A stretch of 64,000 nucleotides of DNA. It comes from Phymorhynchus buccinoides. Lineage: Eukaryota; Mollusca; Gastropoda; Neogastropoda; Raphitomidae. Made by a program: the position numbers and the translations under genes. Every line of letters begins with the position of its first letter. Position 1 is the stretch's first letter. The stretch spans positions 15,978,995 to 16,042,994 of the forward strand of contig CM065690.1 in assembly GCA_017654935.2 (NCBI GenBank). The letters are read 5' to 3'. Under the pieces are notes generated by a model. The model was not told where the DNA came from and searched no databases. It worked only from the letters and a program-made list of their open reading frames with translations. This document shows positions 1-11,934 of this stretch, in pieces.

Positions 1-343
1 TCTACCCATTTTTCCCAGTTACTTGTTCTACATTCAAGCTTCTATAATAATAGCTCGTCTACCTGTCGATCTTCTCAGTCTACCTGCTATATTTCCTTGG
101 ACCCTCCCTTGCGGCGGTTTTCACAATAGTTTAATTTAACACGCCACATAACACTGTGACTGGCTAGGCGACGTACGCTTCGTTGCCTGAGAACAATAGA
201 AGAGTCAGATGTTGAATAACTTATTGACCAGCCAGTCTAGACGACGGTAATTGGCAGACACGATTGCTTGAAATGGAAGAATATGAGCAAAGCGTTTTCT
301 ATTTGTGTCAAAAAGTCTGCAGGCTTTGACTAAAACTAAAACC

Positions 344-345
<2 letters not shown>

Positions 346-392
<47 letters not shown>

Positions 393-420
393 CTCGATCT
401 CTCTCTCTGTCTCTCTCTCC
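346..420. repeat. (CT)n microsatellite
   Basis: An almost pure CT dinucleotide run with a few interruptions. No gene is visible in 1-345 around it. Open frames here (repeated RE or LS residues) are microsatellite translation only. Confidence 0.95.
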
Positions 421-620
421 ATCCTTTTAAGTTGGAATTGAAACGTTATTGATGTGTTACGATATAGGGTTGTATTTTGCATGCTTTATAATTATATGAC
501 TTTGTGCTTATTTTCGTTTTCCATTTTCTACTTTTATATATGTATTTTGTCCAGAGGGCTGGATTTTTTTTTAAAAAGCATGTTATTGTTTACTGTATTA
601 CCCTCTATAAATAAAATTCA

Positions 621-626
<6 letters not shown>

Positions 627-665
<39 letters not shown>

Positions 666-692
666 CACACACACACAAACACACACACACAC
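627..692. repeat. Compound (CT)n-(CA)n microsatellite
   Basis: A CT run passes directly into a CA run. The open frame at 454-780 runs through it and has no other coding signature. Confidence 0.95.
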
Positions 693-1189
693 CCTTCTAA
701 GGTTTTCAACCTGGCCTAAGAAAATCGCCTTTCTGTCAAAATGCCCGGGACTATTTCCATTCATGGTAAACGACTTTTAAAGGGCATGATATAACTTTAT
801 ATTAGTCCATTTAGCTCAGTAATTAAGATAGCAAGTGTTACAGCCCGTTGTTTTTCCAATGCCTTTTTCCTTTTAAGTAAAAAAAAAAAAAAAAAAAAAA
901 AAGTTATATTGTCTATGTAAAACAACTATTATCTGGCGTCTGGCCAATGGAATTGAAGTCTCGTGAGGGGGCGTTCGCCTGGCATTGATTTCGTCCACTG
1001 TCAGCTAGCGTTTACAGTAACTTGGGCAGTTCTATGGTGTGGTTTTCGTGTCAAAAGACTTCATTCAGTTTCCCTTTTAAAAAAAAGCTTCTTGTTTGCT
1101 AGTTATTTTTATTCCTTCGTTTGAAGCACAATTCTTACACAATATCTCAAAGTTATTCTAACATCTAAACGGCAGAAAATAATGCATGA

Positions 1190-1190
<1 letters not shown>
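693..1190. other. No gene seen; contains poly(A) at 878-902
   Basis: AT-rich sequence with no recognisable coding or RNA signal. The 25-base A run could be the tail of an old retroposed copy, but I see no target duplication. Confidence 0.5.
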
Positions 1191-1676
<486 letters not shown>

Positions 1677-1843
1677 TCATACCTTATTATCCCAAGACTG
1701 ACAAATCGACATGAGGTGCAATAACAGAAACACAACGACACAGGAAAACCCCCCAACATACACGTCAAAATGGATCAGTAGAAAACATAACACTAACATC
1801 AACTCAGATCAACATTTCTGAAAACAAATGTAGGAAACATATG

Positions 1844-2018
1844 AAGTGGAACCTCCCTACAAGACCTTCAAAAAAACATCCAAAATGAAGTCTTATAAGG
1901 GAGAGGTCTTTAAGGGAGGTAATGTTAATACTTACAAAGAAGAGCAATGTTTCAGAGAAGTAGGTCTTATGTGGGAGGGAGTCTTATAATGGGAAGTCTT
2001 GTAAGGGAGGCTCCAGTT
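1844..2018. mobile_element. Degenerate pogo/Tigger-like palindromic MITE
   Basis: Starts with AGTGGAACCTCCCTACAAGA and ends with GTAAGGGAGGCTCCAG, a decayed form of the terminal inverted repeats in the other copies (14601, 22481, 29880 and their mirrors). The middle keeps the family signature AAGGGCAATGT-like and GTAGGTCTTATGTGGGAGGG. There is no transposase, so it is non-autonomous. Confidence 0.7.
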
Positions 2019-2054
2019 TTGTAGCTACGGTTTACACATCTGTTATTGTTAAAC

Positions 2055-2190
2055 ATTCGGGACTTTCCTGGTGTTGCACTGCCTCCGGGCATTGCCTCCA
2101 GGATCGTTCCCACCATCTTTATTATCTGCTAATGTTCCATAATGTGTCTGTGCCAGACCGGAGGACGTTAAACAGATTTTCATTCGGGAG
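2055..2190 (+). repeat. Dispersed repeat with U2 snRNA 3' stem-loop similarity
   Basis: Contains CGGGACTTTCCTGGTGTTGC, then GCCTCCGGGCATTGCCTCCA, then GATCGTTCCCACCAT, then a shared module with CCAGACCGGAGGACGTTAA. The core CCTGGTRTTGCA..CCTCCAGGA resembles stem-loop IV of U2 snRNA (see the copy at 53169). Plus strand here is the U2 sense. The class is uncertain: SINE-like, or a palindromic element that captured snRNA sequence. Confidence 0.6.
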
Positions 2191-2589
2191 TCTCCACTGT
2201 ATTTCATGTGTGTGTGTGTGTGTGCGCACGCGCACATGCATGTGAATATTTGTGTGCATGAAGTCCTTATGTATGGCAATAACAGTTTTCCTTTCTTTCT
2301 TTTTTAAATCCTAAACATCCTTTCTTGCTTAGTGTAAATAATACTAGAACCTGAATAGAAATTAAAACCCATCACCACCCACTTGCCACGCCCATTACTA
2401 GTCCTATAATATCTTCTTTTTAAAAAAAACTTAGATCTTACCCTCTGACCCTCAACTCGAAGCACGTGATGTGATGAGACAATGAACCATGACCGTCACA
2501 TGTAACCCAAGACAAAGTAACAATTACTGTACTTGCGACATTACACAAGTTACCCATAAAACTGAAGTAATTGTTAAGCTTATTACAAA

Positions 2590-2771
2590 ATCGGGACTTT
2601 ACTGGTGTTGCACTGCCTCCGGGCATTGCCTCCAGTATTGTTCCCACCATAAAAAAATTATTTGTATGTACACATACTACTTGTGGCGGTGCCATAGCCG
2701 ATGAGGTTTAACCGAGGCATGGTCACCGCTACAGCTATCTGTATTAATAAATAAAAAATCGGGAATTTACT
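2590..2771 (+). repeat. U2-like dispersed repeat plus adjoining module, interrupted by a LINE
   Basis: A U2-like core at 2590-2650 is followed by a module around GGCGGTGCCATAGCCGATGA (about 2683-2740). The start of a second core follows (CGGGAATTTACT, ending 2771), where it is cut by the LINE at 2772-3792. The second core resumes at 3793. The same module appears inverted at about 4141-4225, so 2683-4225 was originally a large inverted structure. Confidence 0.6.
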
Positions 2772-3792
2772 ATAGCATAGCATAGCATAAATGGCACTAT
2801 AGGCTATTTTGTTTAGCCTTTTGCCCTCTAAATATGTTTTTTGATTTTTATTTGGTTTGGCTTCATTCACTGATGACTACTAAGGCATCTGTGTTTTATT
2901 CCTTTAAATCTGTATATTAACTGAATACATTTTGTTTTGGAAAAACTTGTCTATGATATTTTTGAATGAATTTAATGACTTTGCATTAACTGCTTCATCG
3001 GGAAGGTTATTCCATGCATTTATTACTCTATTAGTAAAAAAGTTTTGTGCTAGTCTGGTGTTAGTATCTTTTTTGTACAGCTTAAAGTTATGGCCACGGG
3101 TTCTATCACCCTCACAAAGAGTTAGTAGGCTGTTAGTAGTGGAATAATCGTATAAATGGTGACATATTTTATAAACTTCAATCATATCACCCCTGAGCCT
3201 TCTATACTCTAGGCTAGGTATCCGCAGATAAATAAGCCTTTCCTCATAGGTCATATCATTTGTACCAACAATCTTTTTTGTAAACCTCCTCTGAACTCCC
3301 TCTAGCATATCAATGTGTTTTCTCAAATGTGGATACCATACAGGATTTCCATACTCTAACATAGGTCTCACCAAAGCCTTAAATAAAGGAATCATTATAA
3401 CTTTTGATTTGTTAGTAATAATGCTAACAAGCAGACCAGACATCCTGTTGGCTTTTAATACAATATTATTTATGTGAGGTTCGAAAGTCAAGCCCGGGTC
3501 CACAAACACCCCAAGATCTTTCTCAACATCTGTAGGTTCCAGCACCCGTTTATCTTCATTATTTTTCATATAATATGTATGCTTGGGATTATTTTTACCA
3601 AGGTGCATAACCTTACACTTTGGACTATTAAATTTCATGAGCCAAGTATCAGCCCATGTAACTAAGTTATCAATGCACATTTGAACTCTTTTTCTTGATT
3701 CATCATTGTTTTCTACATTATTGTATGCCTTAGTGTCATCAGCAAAGATCTTCATATTACAGTCTACACAAGTTGGTAAATCATTTATAAAG
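2772..3792 (-). mobile_element. 5'-truncated non-LTR retrotransposon (CR1/jockey-like LINE)
   Basis: The insertion splits a U2-like repeat. TACT occurs at both edges (2768-2771 and 3793-3796) and the interrupted repeat resumes exactly after it, so this is a 4-6 bp target duplication. The 3' end on the minus strand finishes in a short TATGC pentamer tail, in line with the microsatellite-like 3' tails of CR1-type LINEs. The 5' end is cut inside the reverse transcriptase, as in incomplete target-primed reverse transcription. About 1.02 kb remains. Confidence 0.85.
2904..3790 (-). pseudogene. LINE reverse transcriptase, C-terminal part
   Basis: Open reading frame on the minus strand. Before the first Met at 3755 the frame stays open through a partial FINDLP motif up to the truncation. 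The catalytic motif FADDTKAY follows directly; FADD is the reverse transcriptase aspartate pair. Further on come W..TW..KFN..KCKVMHLG, DLGVFVD, HINN, ANRMSGLL, LVRPMLEYGNPVWYPH, VQRRFTK, YRRLRGDMIEVYK and a WNNLPDEAVNA..LNSFKN C-terminus, in the order usual for CR1/Rex/jockey-type LINEs. The endonuclease and the first half of the reverse transcriptase are missing, so it cannot transpose alone. It has no frameshift or internal stop, which points to a fairly young insertion. The 3' UTR is 2772-2903. Confidence 0.9.
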
Positions 3793-3905
3793 TACTGGTT
3801 TCGTACTGCCTCCGGGCATTGCCTCCAGTATTGTTCCCACCATATTTGTATTTACAAATGTCCCATATGTGTCCGATTCAGACCAAGAGGACGTAAAACA
3901 CCATT
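3793..3905 (+). repeat. U2-like dispersed repeat, remainder after the LINE insertion
   Basis: Resumes the repeat cut at 2771 with TACTGG, then ACTGCCTCCGGGCATTGCC, GTTCCCACCAT and CAGACCAAGAGGACGTAAA. It is inverted relative to 4020-4140, forming a hairpin with a spacer at about 3920-4010. Confidence 0.65.
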
Positions 3906-4019
3906 TTCGCTCGCATAAGAGTAGTTTGCTTGAAAGGGTGGAAAATCGATCGAGTAATCACAATTAATGAAACACTGGTGGACAGGAAAATGACTTTTAG
4001 GACACACACGAACGAAAAA

Positions 4020-4225
4020 TGGTGCTTTACGTCCTCTCGGTCTGGAACAGACACATATGGGACATTTGTAGATACACTGAAAGATGGTGGGAACAATACT
4101 GGAGGCAATGCCCCGAGGCAGTGCAACACCAGTAAAGTCCCGATTTTGTTATAACAATACAGATAGGTGTAGCAGTAACCACGCCTCGGTTAAACCTCAT
4201 CGGCTATGGCACCGCCACAAGCTGT
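4020..4225 (-). repeat. U2-like dispersed repeat, inverted copy
   Basis: Reverse-complement copy with GACGTCCTCTCGGTCTGGAA-like sequence, GATGGTGGGAACAATACTGG and CCCCGAGGCAGTGCAACACC, followed by the inverted module containing CATCGGCTATGGCACCGCC. It pairs with 2683-2771 plus 3793-3905. Nothing recognisable lies in 4226-4500. Confidence 0.6.
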
Positions 4226-4500
4226 GCATAGCTATATTAGTAAGTAATTGCATGGACACTACACATTGAAATATAGAATCCGTGGTAATTGCTAGTTTAC
4301 GTTTAGGACACACACACACACATTGAGTCATTGACCTAATTATTAATTCAATTTTCAAAAAGTTCAATAGGCCTATTACTTAAAAGTAATAACGTGCTGG
4401 AAAAAACCCAATGAACACCCAAGAGGAAAAGAATTTTTTTTTAAAGTGAGACTTGAGTGAACGCAGTTTATTTCCTTAGTTTCACTTTCAGAGAGACTAA

Positions 4501-5000
4501 NNNNNNNNNNNNNNNNNNNNNNNNNNNNNNNNNNNNNNNNNNNNNNNNNNNNNNNNNNNNNNNNNNNNNNNNNNNNNNNNNNNNNNNNNNNNNNNNNNNN
4601 NNNNNNNNNNNNNNNNNNNNNNNNNNNNNNNNNNNNNNNNNNNNNNNNNNNNNNNNNNNNNNNNNNNNNNNNNNNNNNNNNNNNNNNNNNNNNNNNNNNN
4701 NNNNNNNNNNNNNNNNNNNNNNNNNNNNNNNNNNNNNNNNNNNNNNNNNNNNNNNNNNNNNNNNNNNNNNNNNNNNNNNNNNNNNNNNNNNNNNNNNNNN
4801 NNNNNNNNNNNNNNNNNNNNNNNNNNNNNNNNNNNNNNNNNNNNNNNNNNNNNNNNNNNNNNNNNNNNNNNNNNNNNNNNNNNNNNNNNNNNNNNNNNNN
4901 NNNNNNNNNNNNNNNNNNNNNNNNNNNNNNNNNNNNNNNNNNNNNNNNNNNNNNNNNNNNNNNNNNNNNNNNNNNNNNNNNNNNNNNNNNNNNNNNNNNN
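4501..5000. other. Scaffold gap of 500 N
   Basis: Exactly 500 N separate the first contig from the palindromic contig. The size is a placeholder, and linkage of 1-4500 to the rest rests on scaffolding only. Confidence 1.
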
Positions 5001-7610
5001 AAAAGTGAGTGTGGTCGTCTGATAAAAGTGAGTTGTGGTCGCTGATAAAAGTAGAGTGTGTCCCTGATAAAAGATGAACATGTGGTCCCTGATAAAAGTG
5101 AGTGTGTCCTGATTCAAAGTGAAGAATGTGTCCCTGAGAAAATCTGTGAGTGTGTCAGATAAAAGTGCGTGGTCGCTGAGAAAAGTTGGAGTGGTGTCCC
5201 TGTAAAAAGAGTGAGTGTGTCCCTGATAAAATGAGTGTGTTCACTGAATAAGTGAGTGTGTCGCTGATACAAAAAGTGAGTGTGTCGCCGATAAAAGGAA
5301 GTGAGTGTGTCCCTGATAAAAAGTGAGTGTGTCCCTGATAACAGTGGAGTGTGTCGCTGATAAAAGTGAGTGTTGTCCCTGATAAAAGTGAGTGTGGTCC
5401 TAGATAAACGTAGTGGTGTCCCTGATAAAAGTGAGTGTCGCTGACTAAAAGTGAGTGTCACTGCTACAAGTGAGTGTCGCTGATAAAATTGAGTTATGTC
5501 GCTGATAAAAGTGAGTGTGTCGCTGATAAAAGTCAGTGTGTCGCGAAAAAGTGATTGGGTCCCCTGATAAAAGTGAGTGTGTCACTGATAAAAGGTGAGT
5601 GTTGTCCCTGATAAAATGAGTGTCGCTGACAAAGTGAGTGTCACTGATTAAAAGTGAGTGTCGCTGAATAAAGTGAGTATGTCGCTGATAAAAGTGAGTG
5701 TGGTTCACTGATATAAAGTGAGTGTGTTCGATGATAAAAGTGAGTGTCCGCTGATAAAAGTGAGTGGTCGCTGATAAAAATGATGTGGTCATCACTGATA
5801 AAAGTGAGTGGTCGCGCTTGACAAAAGTGAGTGTCCCCCCTGATAAAAGTGAGTGTGTCCCTGATAAAATTATGTCACTGATAAAATGAGTGTGTCGCGA
5901 TAAAAGTGAGTGTGTCCCCTGATAAAGTGAGTGTGTCCACTGATACTAGTGAGTGTGTCCCTGATAAAAGTGAGTTTGTCGCGACAAAGTGAGAGTGTCC
6001 CTGTAAAAGTGAGTGTGTCCCCTGATAAAAGTGAATGTCCACTGATAAAGTGAGTGTTTTCCGCTGATAAAAGTGATTGTGTCCCTGATAAAAGTGAGTG
6101 TGTCACTGATAAAATGAGTGTGTCTGATAAAAGTGGTGTCGCTGACAAAAGTGAGTGTGTCGCTGATAAAGTGGTGTGTTGCGTGATAAAAGTGAGGTGT
6201 GTCGCTGATAAAAGTGAGTGTCGCTGATAAAGAGATGTGTCGCTGATAAAAGTGAGTGTTCACTGATAAAAAGTGAGTGTGTCAACTGATAAAAGTGAGT
6301 GTGTCGCTGACAAACAGTGAAGAGTGTCCCTGATAAATGATGTGGTCCCCCTGATAAAGTGAATGTCACCTGATAAAAGTGAGTGTGTCCGCTGATAAAA
6401 AGTGAGTGTCCCTGATAAAGTGAGTGTCGCTGTAAAAGTGATGTGTCCGCGCTGATAAAAGTGAGTGTTTCGCTGAGATAACAGTGAGTGTGTCGCTGAT
6501 TAAAAAGTGAGTGTGTACCTGATAAAGTGGAGTGTGTCACCTGATAAAAGTGAGTGGTGTTCCCCTGATAAAAGTGGTGTGTCCTCTGACAAAAGTGAGT
6601 GTCCCGCTGATAAAAGTGAGTATGTCGCTGATAAAAGTGAGTGTCCCTAATAAATGAGTGTGTCCGACTGATAAAAGTGAGTAATGTTGCTGATAAAAAG
6701 TGAGTGTCTAGATAAAAGTGAGTGTGTTCGCTGATGAAAAGTGAGTGTCGCTGATAAGTGGTGTTGTTCTCTGGAATAACAGTGAGTGTGTTCGCTGATA
6801 AAGTGAGTGTCCCTGATAAAAAGTGAGTGTGTCGCTGATAAAAGTGATTGGTGTCTTCTGTAAAGTGAGGTGTTCGCTGATAAAAGTGAGTGTCTCTTGA
6901 TAAAAGTGATTGTGTCGCTGATAAAAGTTAGTATGTTGCTGATAAAAGTGAGTGTCGCTGATAAAGTGAAGTGTGTCGATGATACTAAGTGAGTGTGTCC
7001 GCTGATTAAATTGAGTGTGTCCGCTGATGAAAGTGAGTGTCGCTTATAAAAGTGAGTGTGTCTCTGATGAAAGTGAGTGTCGCTGATAAAAGTGATTTTT
7101 GCTAATGAAAGGTGAGTGTGTCTCGATAAAGTGAGTGGTGTCGCTGATGATGTGAGTGTCGCTGGATAAAAGTGAGTGTCCGCTGGATGAAAGTGAGTGT
7201 TGTCGCTGATGAAAGTGAGGTGTCGCTGATAAAAGTGAGTGTCGCTGGGGATAAAAGTGAGTGGTCGCTGATGAAAGTGGTGTGGTCACTGATGACTGTG
7301 AGTGTCCCGCTGATAAAGTGATGTCGCTGATGAAAGTGAGTGTGTCGCTGATGAAAAAGTGAAGTGTCGCCTGATAAAAGGAGTGTCCGCTGATGAAAGT
7401 GAGAGTGTCGCTGATAAAGTGATGTCGTTAATGAAGTGAGAGTGTCCCGCTGATAAGTGAGTTGTGGTCCGCTGATGAATGTGAGTGTTTCGCTGATGAA
7501 AGTGAGTGTGTCGGCTGATGATGTGAGTGTCGCTGATAAAAGTGAGTGTCGCTGATGAAATTGAGAGTGTCGCTAGATGAAAGTGAGAGTGTTTCGCTGA
7601 TAAAGGGAGA
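5001..7610 (-). repeat. 21-bp satellite array, left arm, error-rich
   Basis: Tandem units of the form GCTGATAAAAGTGAGTGTG, the reverse complement of the right-arm satellite. Unit length wobbles by insertions and deletions in almost every copy, in contrast to the regular 21-bp periodicity at 55757-64000. This looks like unpolished long-read sequence at a contig end. Near 7000-7600 many units carry GATGAAAGTGAG instead of GATAAAAGTGAG, matching the proximal variant of the right array, so positional homology is kept. Confidence 0.9.
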
Positions 7611-7649
7611 GTGTGGCTTGGTTGTTGTTTTTTGGTGGGTTGTTTTAGG

Positions 7650-8100
7650 CATTGGGGGTGGGGAAATAGAATTGTTCGAAATAATTAAGGGTAGTAATTT
7701 TCATGGCTTGTGGGAGTGGATCTTGCCTAATTCAAATCGGTCAACAGGGGAATGTTACCGGCTCTACATCAGCTCTTTGCCTCGAGTGTGTTGAGTAGAC
7801 TTTGCATCACTTAGAACACACCTTGCGGCATTCTAATTGATGTCATTTATTTTTTAACGTACACATTTTGTCAAATTCCCATCAGTTTGGTGATATACTG
7901 TCCGCGCCCTCATTTTTTAAAAAAAAACATGTTTTTTGCAAGTCGCTGCCTCGCATTCCTGTGGTTTCAAGCTTCGATGCCATGGCTGCTCTGTTTTTGC
8001 TATGGTTTTTGAAACCAGAGTAAGGTCAAATTTCTAACTCTAATTTTTCCGAAGTGTCTCCCTAGTTTTTTTTCCGAAAATCGTCTATCGCACGGTAAGG
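7650..8100 (-). repeat. About 420-bp dispersed repeat, class unknown
   Basis: Reverse-complement relative of 13360-13760 and of right-arm 50215-50690 and 55290-55715. Shared landmarks are TTCGAAATAATTAAGG next to the satellite, AATTCAATCGGTCAAAC-like sequence and AGTCGCTGCCTCGCATTCC. There is no coding potential. It borders the satellite in both arms. Confidence 0.6.
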
Positions 8101-8600
8101 ATTTGCTTTTCAAAGTCAATTTATTTATGTATGGTGGTGGGATTTTTGGGGTGTGGTACTTTATAGTCAACAGAGGCGTCCCTCTGTGGAAATTCGGGTT
8201 AATCCCACCATGACAGCGGGCGGTCGGCAGCCAGAGCATGGACGCCCAACCCTTTTTTGGGGGGCATGCGATTTTGTGTGACTGATGAGGAAAGAGGGGG
8301 GGGGTCATTTTGAGCAAATGACAACTTTTTCGTTTGCCACTTTCTAGGGGTTTAGCGAGCGTTGTAGCTAAGTGCATGGCTACACATGGCCTGCGGTTTA
8401 TCCTCTCATCCGAAAGACTTGCGTTTCAGACCGAAAGGCCTTAATGTAGAGTGAGAGGAAAAGTCCCCTGGCACACTGGTTTCAACTCGGGGTTATTGTA
8501 TACAAGGTGAATGTGTTACTCTGTGCCTCTCTTACGTACAGTGTGGGTGTGTGTGAGTGTGACGTGAGCGGTGTGTGTGCGTGAGCATGTCAAGCGTCAG
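8100..8600. other. No gene seen
   Basis: Noisy mirror of 54900-55290. The open frame on the minus strand at 8000-8377 is not conserved in the cleaner right arm. Confidence 0.5.
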
Positions 8601-8627
8601 TGTCTCCTGCAATGCGCCTTCTGGTGT

Positions 8628-9470
8628 GGGATAAGAACACAGAGTGGCTGGACGAGGTCTACTTCCCCACCTTCACAGGCGGTTGCGGTCATCTTTCCAG
8701 GGTCCACGCTTTAAGTATCATACTGGTTCTCATCTTTGCCCAGATGGCTGGACGAGGTCTACTTCCCCACCTTCCCAGGGCAGTTGGCGTCATCTTCCAG
8801 GGTCCACCTTTAAAGTATCATAATACCTAGTTCTCCCCACCCTCCGCCCCTCCCTCCACCCTGGTCCCGCCCCTCTTAGTCCAGGTTGGCTGACGAGGTC
8901 TACTTCCCCCACCTTAGCAGGCGGTTGGCGGTCCATCTTCCATTTCCACCTTTTAAGTTCATAACCTGGTTCTCACCATCTTTGTCCAGGGTGGATGACG
9001 AGGTCACTTTTTCCGCAACCTTCCACAGGCTGTTGGCGGTCATCTTCCAGGTCCCACCTTTAAGTATCCATAGCCTGGTTCTCTCTTTGTCCAAATGCTG
9101 GGACGAGAGGTCTACTTCCCCAACCTTCCACAGGCGTTGGCGGTCATCTTCCAGGGTCCACACCTTAAAGAGTATCTACCTGGTTCTCTCTTTGTCCAAA
9201 TGGCGGACAAGGTCTACTTCCCCCACCCTTCCACAGGCGTTGGCGGTCATCTTTCCAGGGGTCCACCCTTAAAGTATCATACTGGTTCTCTCTTTGTACC
9301 AGGGGTGGCTGGAACGAGTCTACTTCCCCACCTCCCAGGAAGGCTGGCGTCAATCTCCAGGTTCCCCCTTTAAAGTATCATATACCTGGTTCTCTCTCTT
9401 TGTCCGAATGGCTGACGAGGTCATACTTCCCCACTTCCACGGCGGTTGGCGTCATCTTCCAGCGGCCTGC
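8628..9470 (+). repeat. Tandem array of the 5' part of the aminotransferase exon (about 8 noisy copies)
   Basis: Mirror of 54309-54778. About eight copies of TGGCTGGACGAGGTCTACTT begin near 8645, 8744, 8888, 8992, 9097, 9200, 9306 and 9408. Each later copy is preceded by a pyrimidine-rich CTGGTTCTCTCTTTGTCC tract. One copy (near 8830-8880) has extra C-rich sequence before it. Many 1-2 base indels break the frame, unlike the uniform 102-bp units of the right arm. Three more copies than the right arm suggests true copy-number variation. Confidence 0.75.
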
Positions 9471-9553
9471 GCCAAGCTGACCAAGATGGGCGTGCCCGTT
9501 CCACCCCACACCAAAGCCGGCACTTTCCCTCTGGCCTTTGACTTTCTCTCAAG
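9407..9553 (+). pseudogene. ACCS-like aminotransferase, third-last coding exon (left arm, indel-damaged)
   Basis: Corresponds to the intact right-arm exon 54223-54365. TGGCTGACGAGG, GCGGCCTGCGCCAAGCTGAC and GATGGGCGTGCCCG are recognisable, and the exon ends at AAG followed by GTAAATG, a good donor. Several single-base gains and losses destroy the frame. They cluster in the same low-quality stretch as the noisy satellite, so sequencing error is more likely than genuine decay. Confidence is in the exon's identity, not in its being non-functional. Confidence 0.7.
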
Positions 9554-10019
9554 GTAAATGTAGTACAGTGGAAACCTCCCCGCATGAAAAACAGCTCCGC
9601 AATCTCCGTCGAATTTTTTTTATCGAAATCGAGCGATCCCCTCCGCCGGGAAAAACCCCCCCGAAAAAAACGAAACCAAAATTATCTTGCACGCATGCCT
9701 TTTTGTTCTTCCGGCCGTTGTCATTTCCAAGATGGCGTCCGCGCGAGAGACGCATGTAATCGAGTTGGACTTGTCCAGTTGGAAGGCGAAGATAGGATGT
9801 GAAATGCTGTGAAATGAGTACTTGAACATCCCCCCCCCCCCCTCCACCCCCACACCCCGCCCAACAAACTTCGACGTTTAGCTGAAAATCCCAGGTGGAA
9901 GATTCTCGGCTGAAAACAATCTACTCTTTTTTTTTTTAACAGTAAGTTTTTTCATGCCTGCGACCTTCAAAACCAAATCCAAAAGTTTGTTTTTCCATAA
10001 CACATCTAGTATTGCTAAC

Positions 10020-11075
10020 AATTCGGGACCTTTTCCTGGTGTTGCACTGGCCTCCGTTATTGCCTCCAGATCGATCCCACCATCTTAATATTATAACTAA
10101 TGTCCCATATGTATCGGTTTCAACCGGAGGGACGTTAAGGCAGAATTCATCATCATAATTTCATCAATCCAAAATGGGGTCGTATAAGAGGGAAGTAATT
10201 TTTAAATACTTTACAAGAAGGGCAATGTCTCAGAGAATAGGTCCTTATGTGGGAGGGAGTCTTTATATTGGGAAGGTTTTATAAGGGAGGTTTCCACTGT
10301 ATAAGACCTTCAAATCATCCAAAATGGGTTTCTGTAAGGAGGTAATTTAATTACTTACAAATGAAGGGCAATGGTCAGAGAAGTACGGGGTCTTATTTGG
10401 AGGGAGTCTTATAAGGGAGGTTCCACTGTAGAAGACCTATAAGGGAGTAATTTGTAATACTTTCCAAAGATAGGCAAATGTCTCGGAGAATAGTCCTTGT
10501 TGGGAATGGAGTCTTTATAATGGGAGGTCCTTTATATAAAGGAAGTTCTATTGTACTGGTACACATGTGGACATTATTAACTATAAAGATGGCGGGACGA
10601 TTCCTGGAGGTACTGCTAATACCGAAAGTCCCACTTTTTTAATCGATAAAGATATTGATTTGCAACAAATAGCCCAAAGGTTATGTAGTACAGTGACCCT
10701 CCCTTATAAGAAAGACCTTCAACAATCATCCCAAAAATGGGTCCTTTGATAAGGGTAATTTTATATTACTTTACAAAGAAGGGCAATGGTCAGAGAAGTT
10801 AGGTCCTTGATGTTGGGAGGGAGTCTTATAATGGGATGTCTTTAATATAAGGGAGGTTCCACTGAACTGGTGCCTTTATTATAGCTTGTATTTCTGTTGT
10901 CACATCTTCAGATTTTATTACGAAAGTATATTGTTTTAAATATTTTAAAAAACTACTTCCCTGGCGTTGCAGTACCGCATCCCGGATCGTCCCCACATCA
11001 TTATATCTATTAAAAATGTCCCACATGTGACTGTTTCCCAGTCCCTAGAACGTTAATATCAGATTTTTTCTTCTT
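10020..11075. repeat. Cluster of U2-like repeats and pogo-like MITE fragments (left arm, noisy)
   Basis: Noisy mirror of 52758-53780. U2-like cores lie at about 10020-10145 (plus), 10560-10640 (minus) and 10945-11075 (plus). Pogo-like pieces with GGGAGGGAGTCTTATAATGG and AGGGAGGTTCCACTGTA lie at about 10150-10300, 10300-10440, 10440-10555 and 10690-10865. This is the last intron-side cluster between aminotransferase exons. Confidence 0.65.
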
Positions 11076-11079
11076 CTTG

Positions 11080-11930
11080 GTTTTCTATTGTAAATATTGT
11101 CATTGTCTAGAGACATTAATCCGTCTCTTGTTTTAGCTTGCCTATGCGTTGTGCCTCCATACGGGGAGTCCTGGACGACCCCGTCCCCTCTATGATCTCT
11201 TTCTCCCTCCTCTCACCTCTCAGATGGGAAGTGGGGTTTCTTTCGAACAGATAGTTTCCCTCACCTTCCCTGGAGTGTTCTGTGCTTGTGACTTATATGA
11301 CGTCACTCACTGTGCTTTCCCCTTTGCTTTATACTGTCATCTACTATCTTTTCTGCCTAGTAACCCAGTCCATAATCTCTTGCTTTTTTTTCGTCAAGAA
11401 ATTTCTTACAAAGATTTTTTCCTCCTCCAGCAGGAAGAACTGACATGCTGTGCCTAACTAGTTTTCTTATTAGGCGCATAGGCCGGGCAAAAAAGCATGG
11501 CGCATCTGGCGCGTCAATAATTGACAGAAACTATAAGTGTCGCATGAGAATAAGATAAAATTATGGACATTGACTAAGAAAAGAAGGGTGGCGAAGAGCT
11601 AAAGGACGTTCGCCTGCCAATTAACATGCATGAGTGAACCCCGATTCGAACGGGCCATCGTAGCCCTTTCTTTCCAGTTTAAACGGGAAAATCGAAGTGA
11701 AATGTCCTAGTCCTTTGATTTAGGACTTAAAGTCAAGTCTGATCCATGTGCTTTTTGGCATGGATTTCGACCAAAGTTGGTAAAGTGACAAAAAGTAATC
11801 CAGTTGTTTTTTTCCCTCGTAAAATTATAAACTTCTGGGTATTGCCGTCACTCCCAGGAATATTTTAGCTACCATGAAAAAAAAAAATGACCCAGTTCAA
11901 ACATGATCTCCCTTGGCCTTTCATCAGTAT
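11080..11930. other. No gene or recognised repeat
   Basis: Mirror of 51930-52750. The open frame at 11149-11457 is not preserved as an open frame of the same sense in the cleaner arm, so it is not supported as coding. It lies within an intron of the ACCS-like gene. Confidence 0.5.
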
Positions 11931-11934
11931 AGGG

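Noticed and set aside
4457..5117. Two open frames across the N run
   Set aside because: They exist only because N was translated as X.
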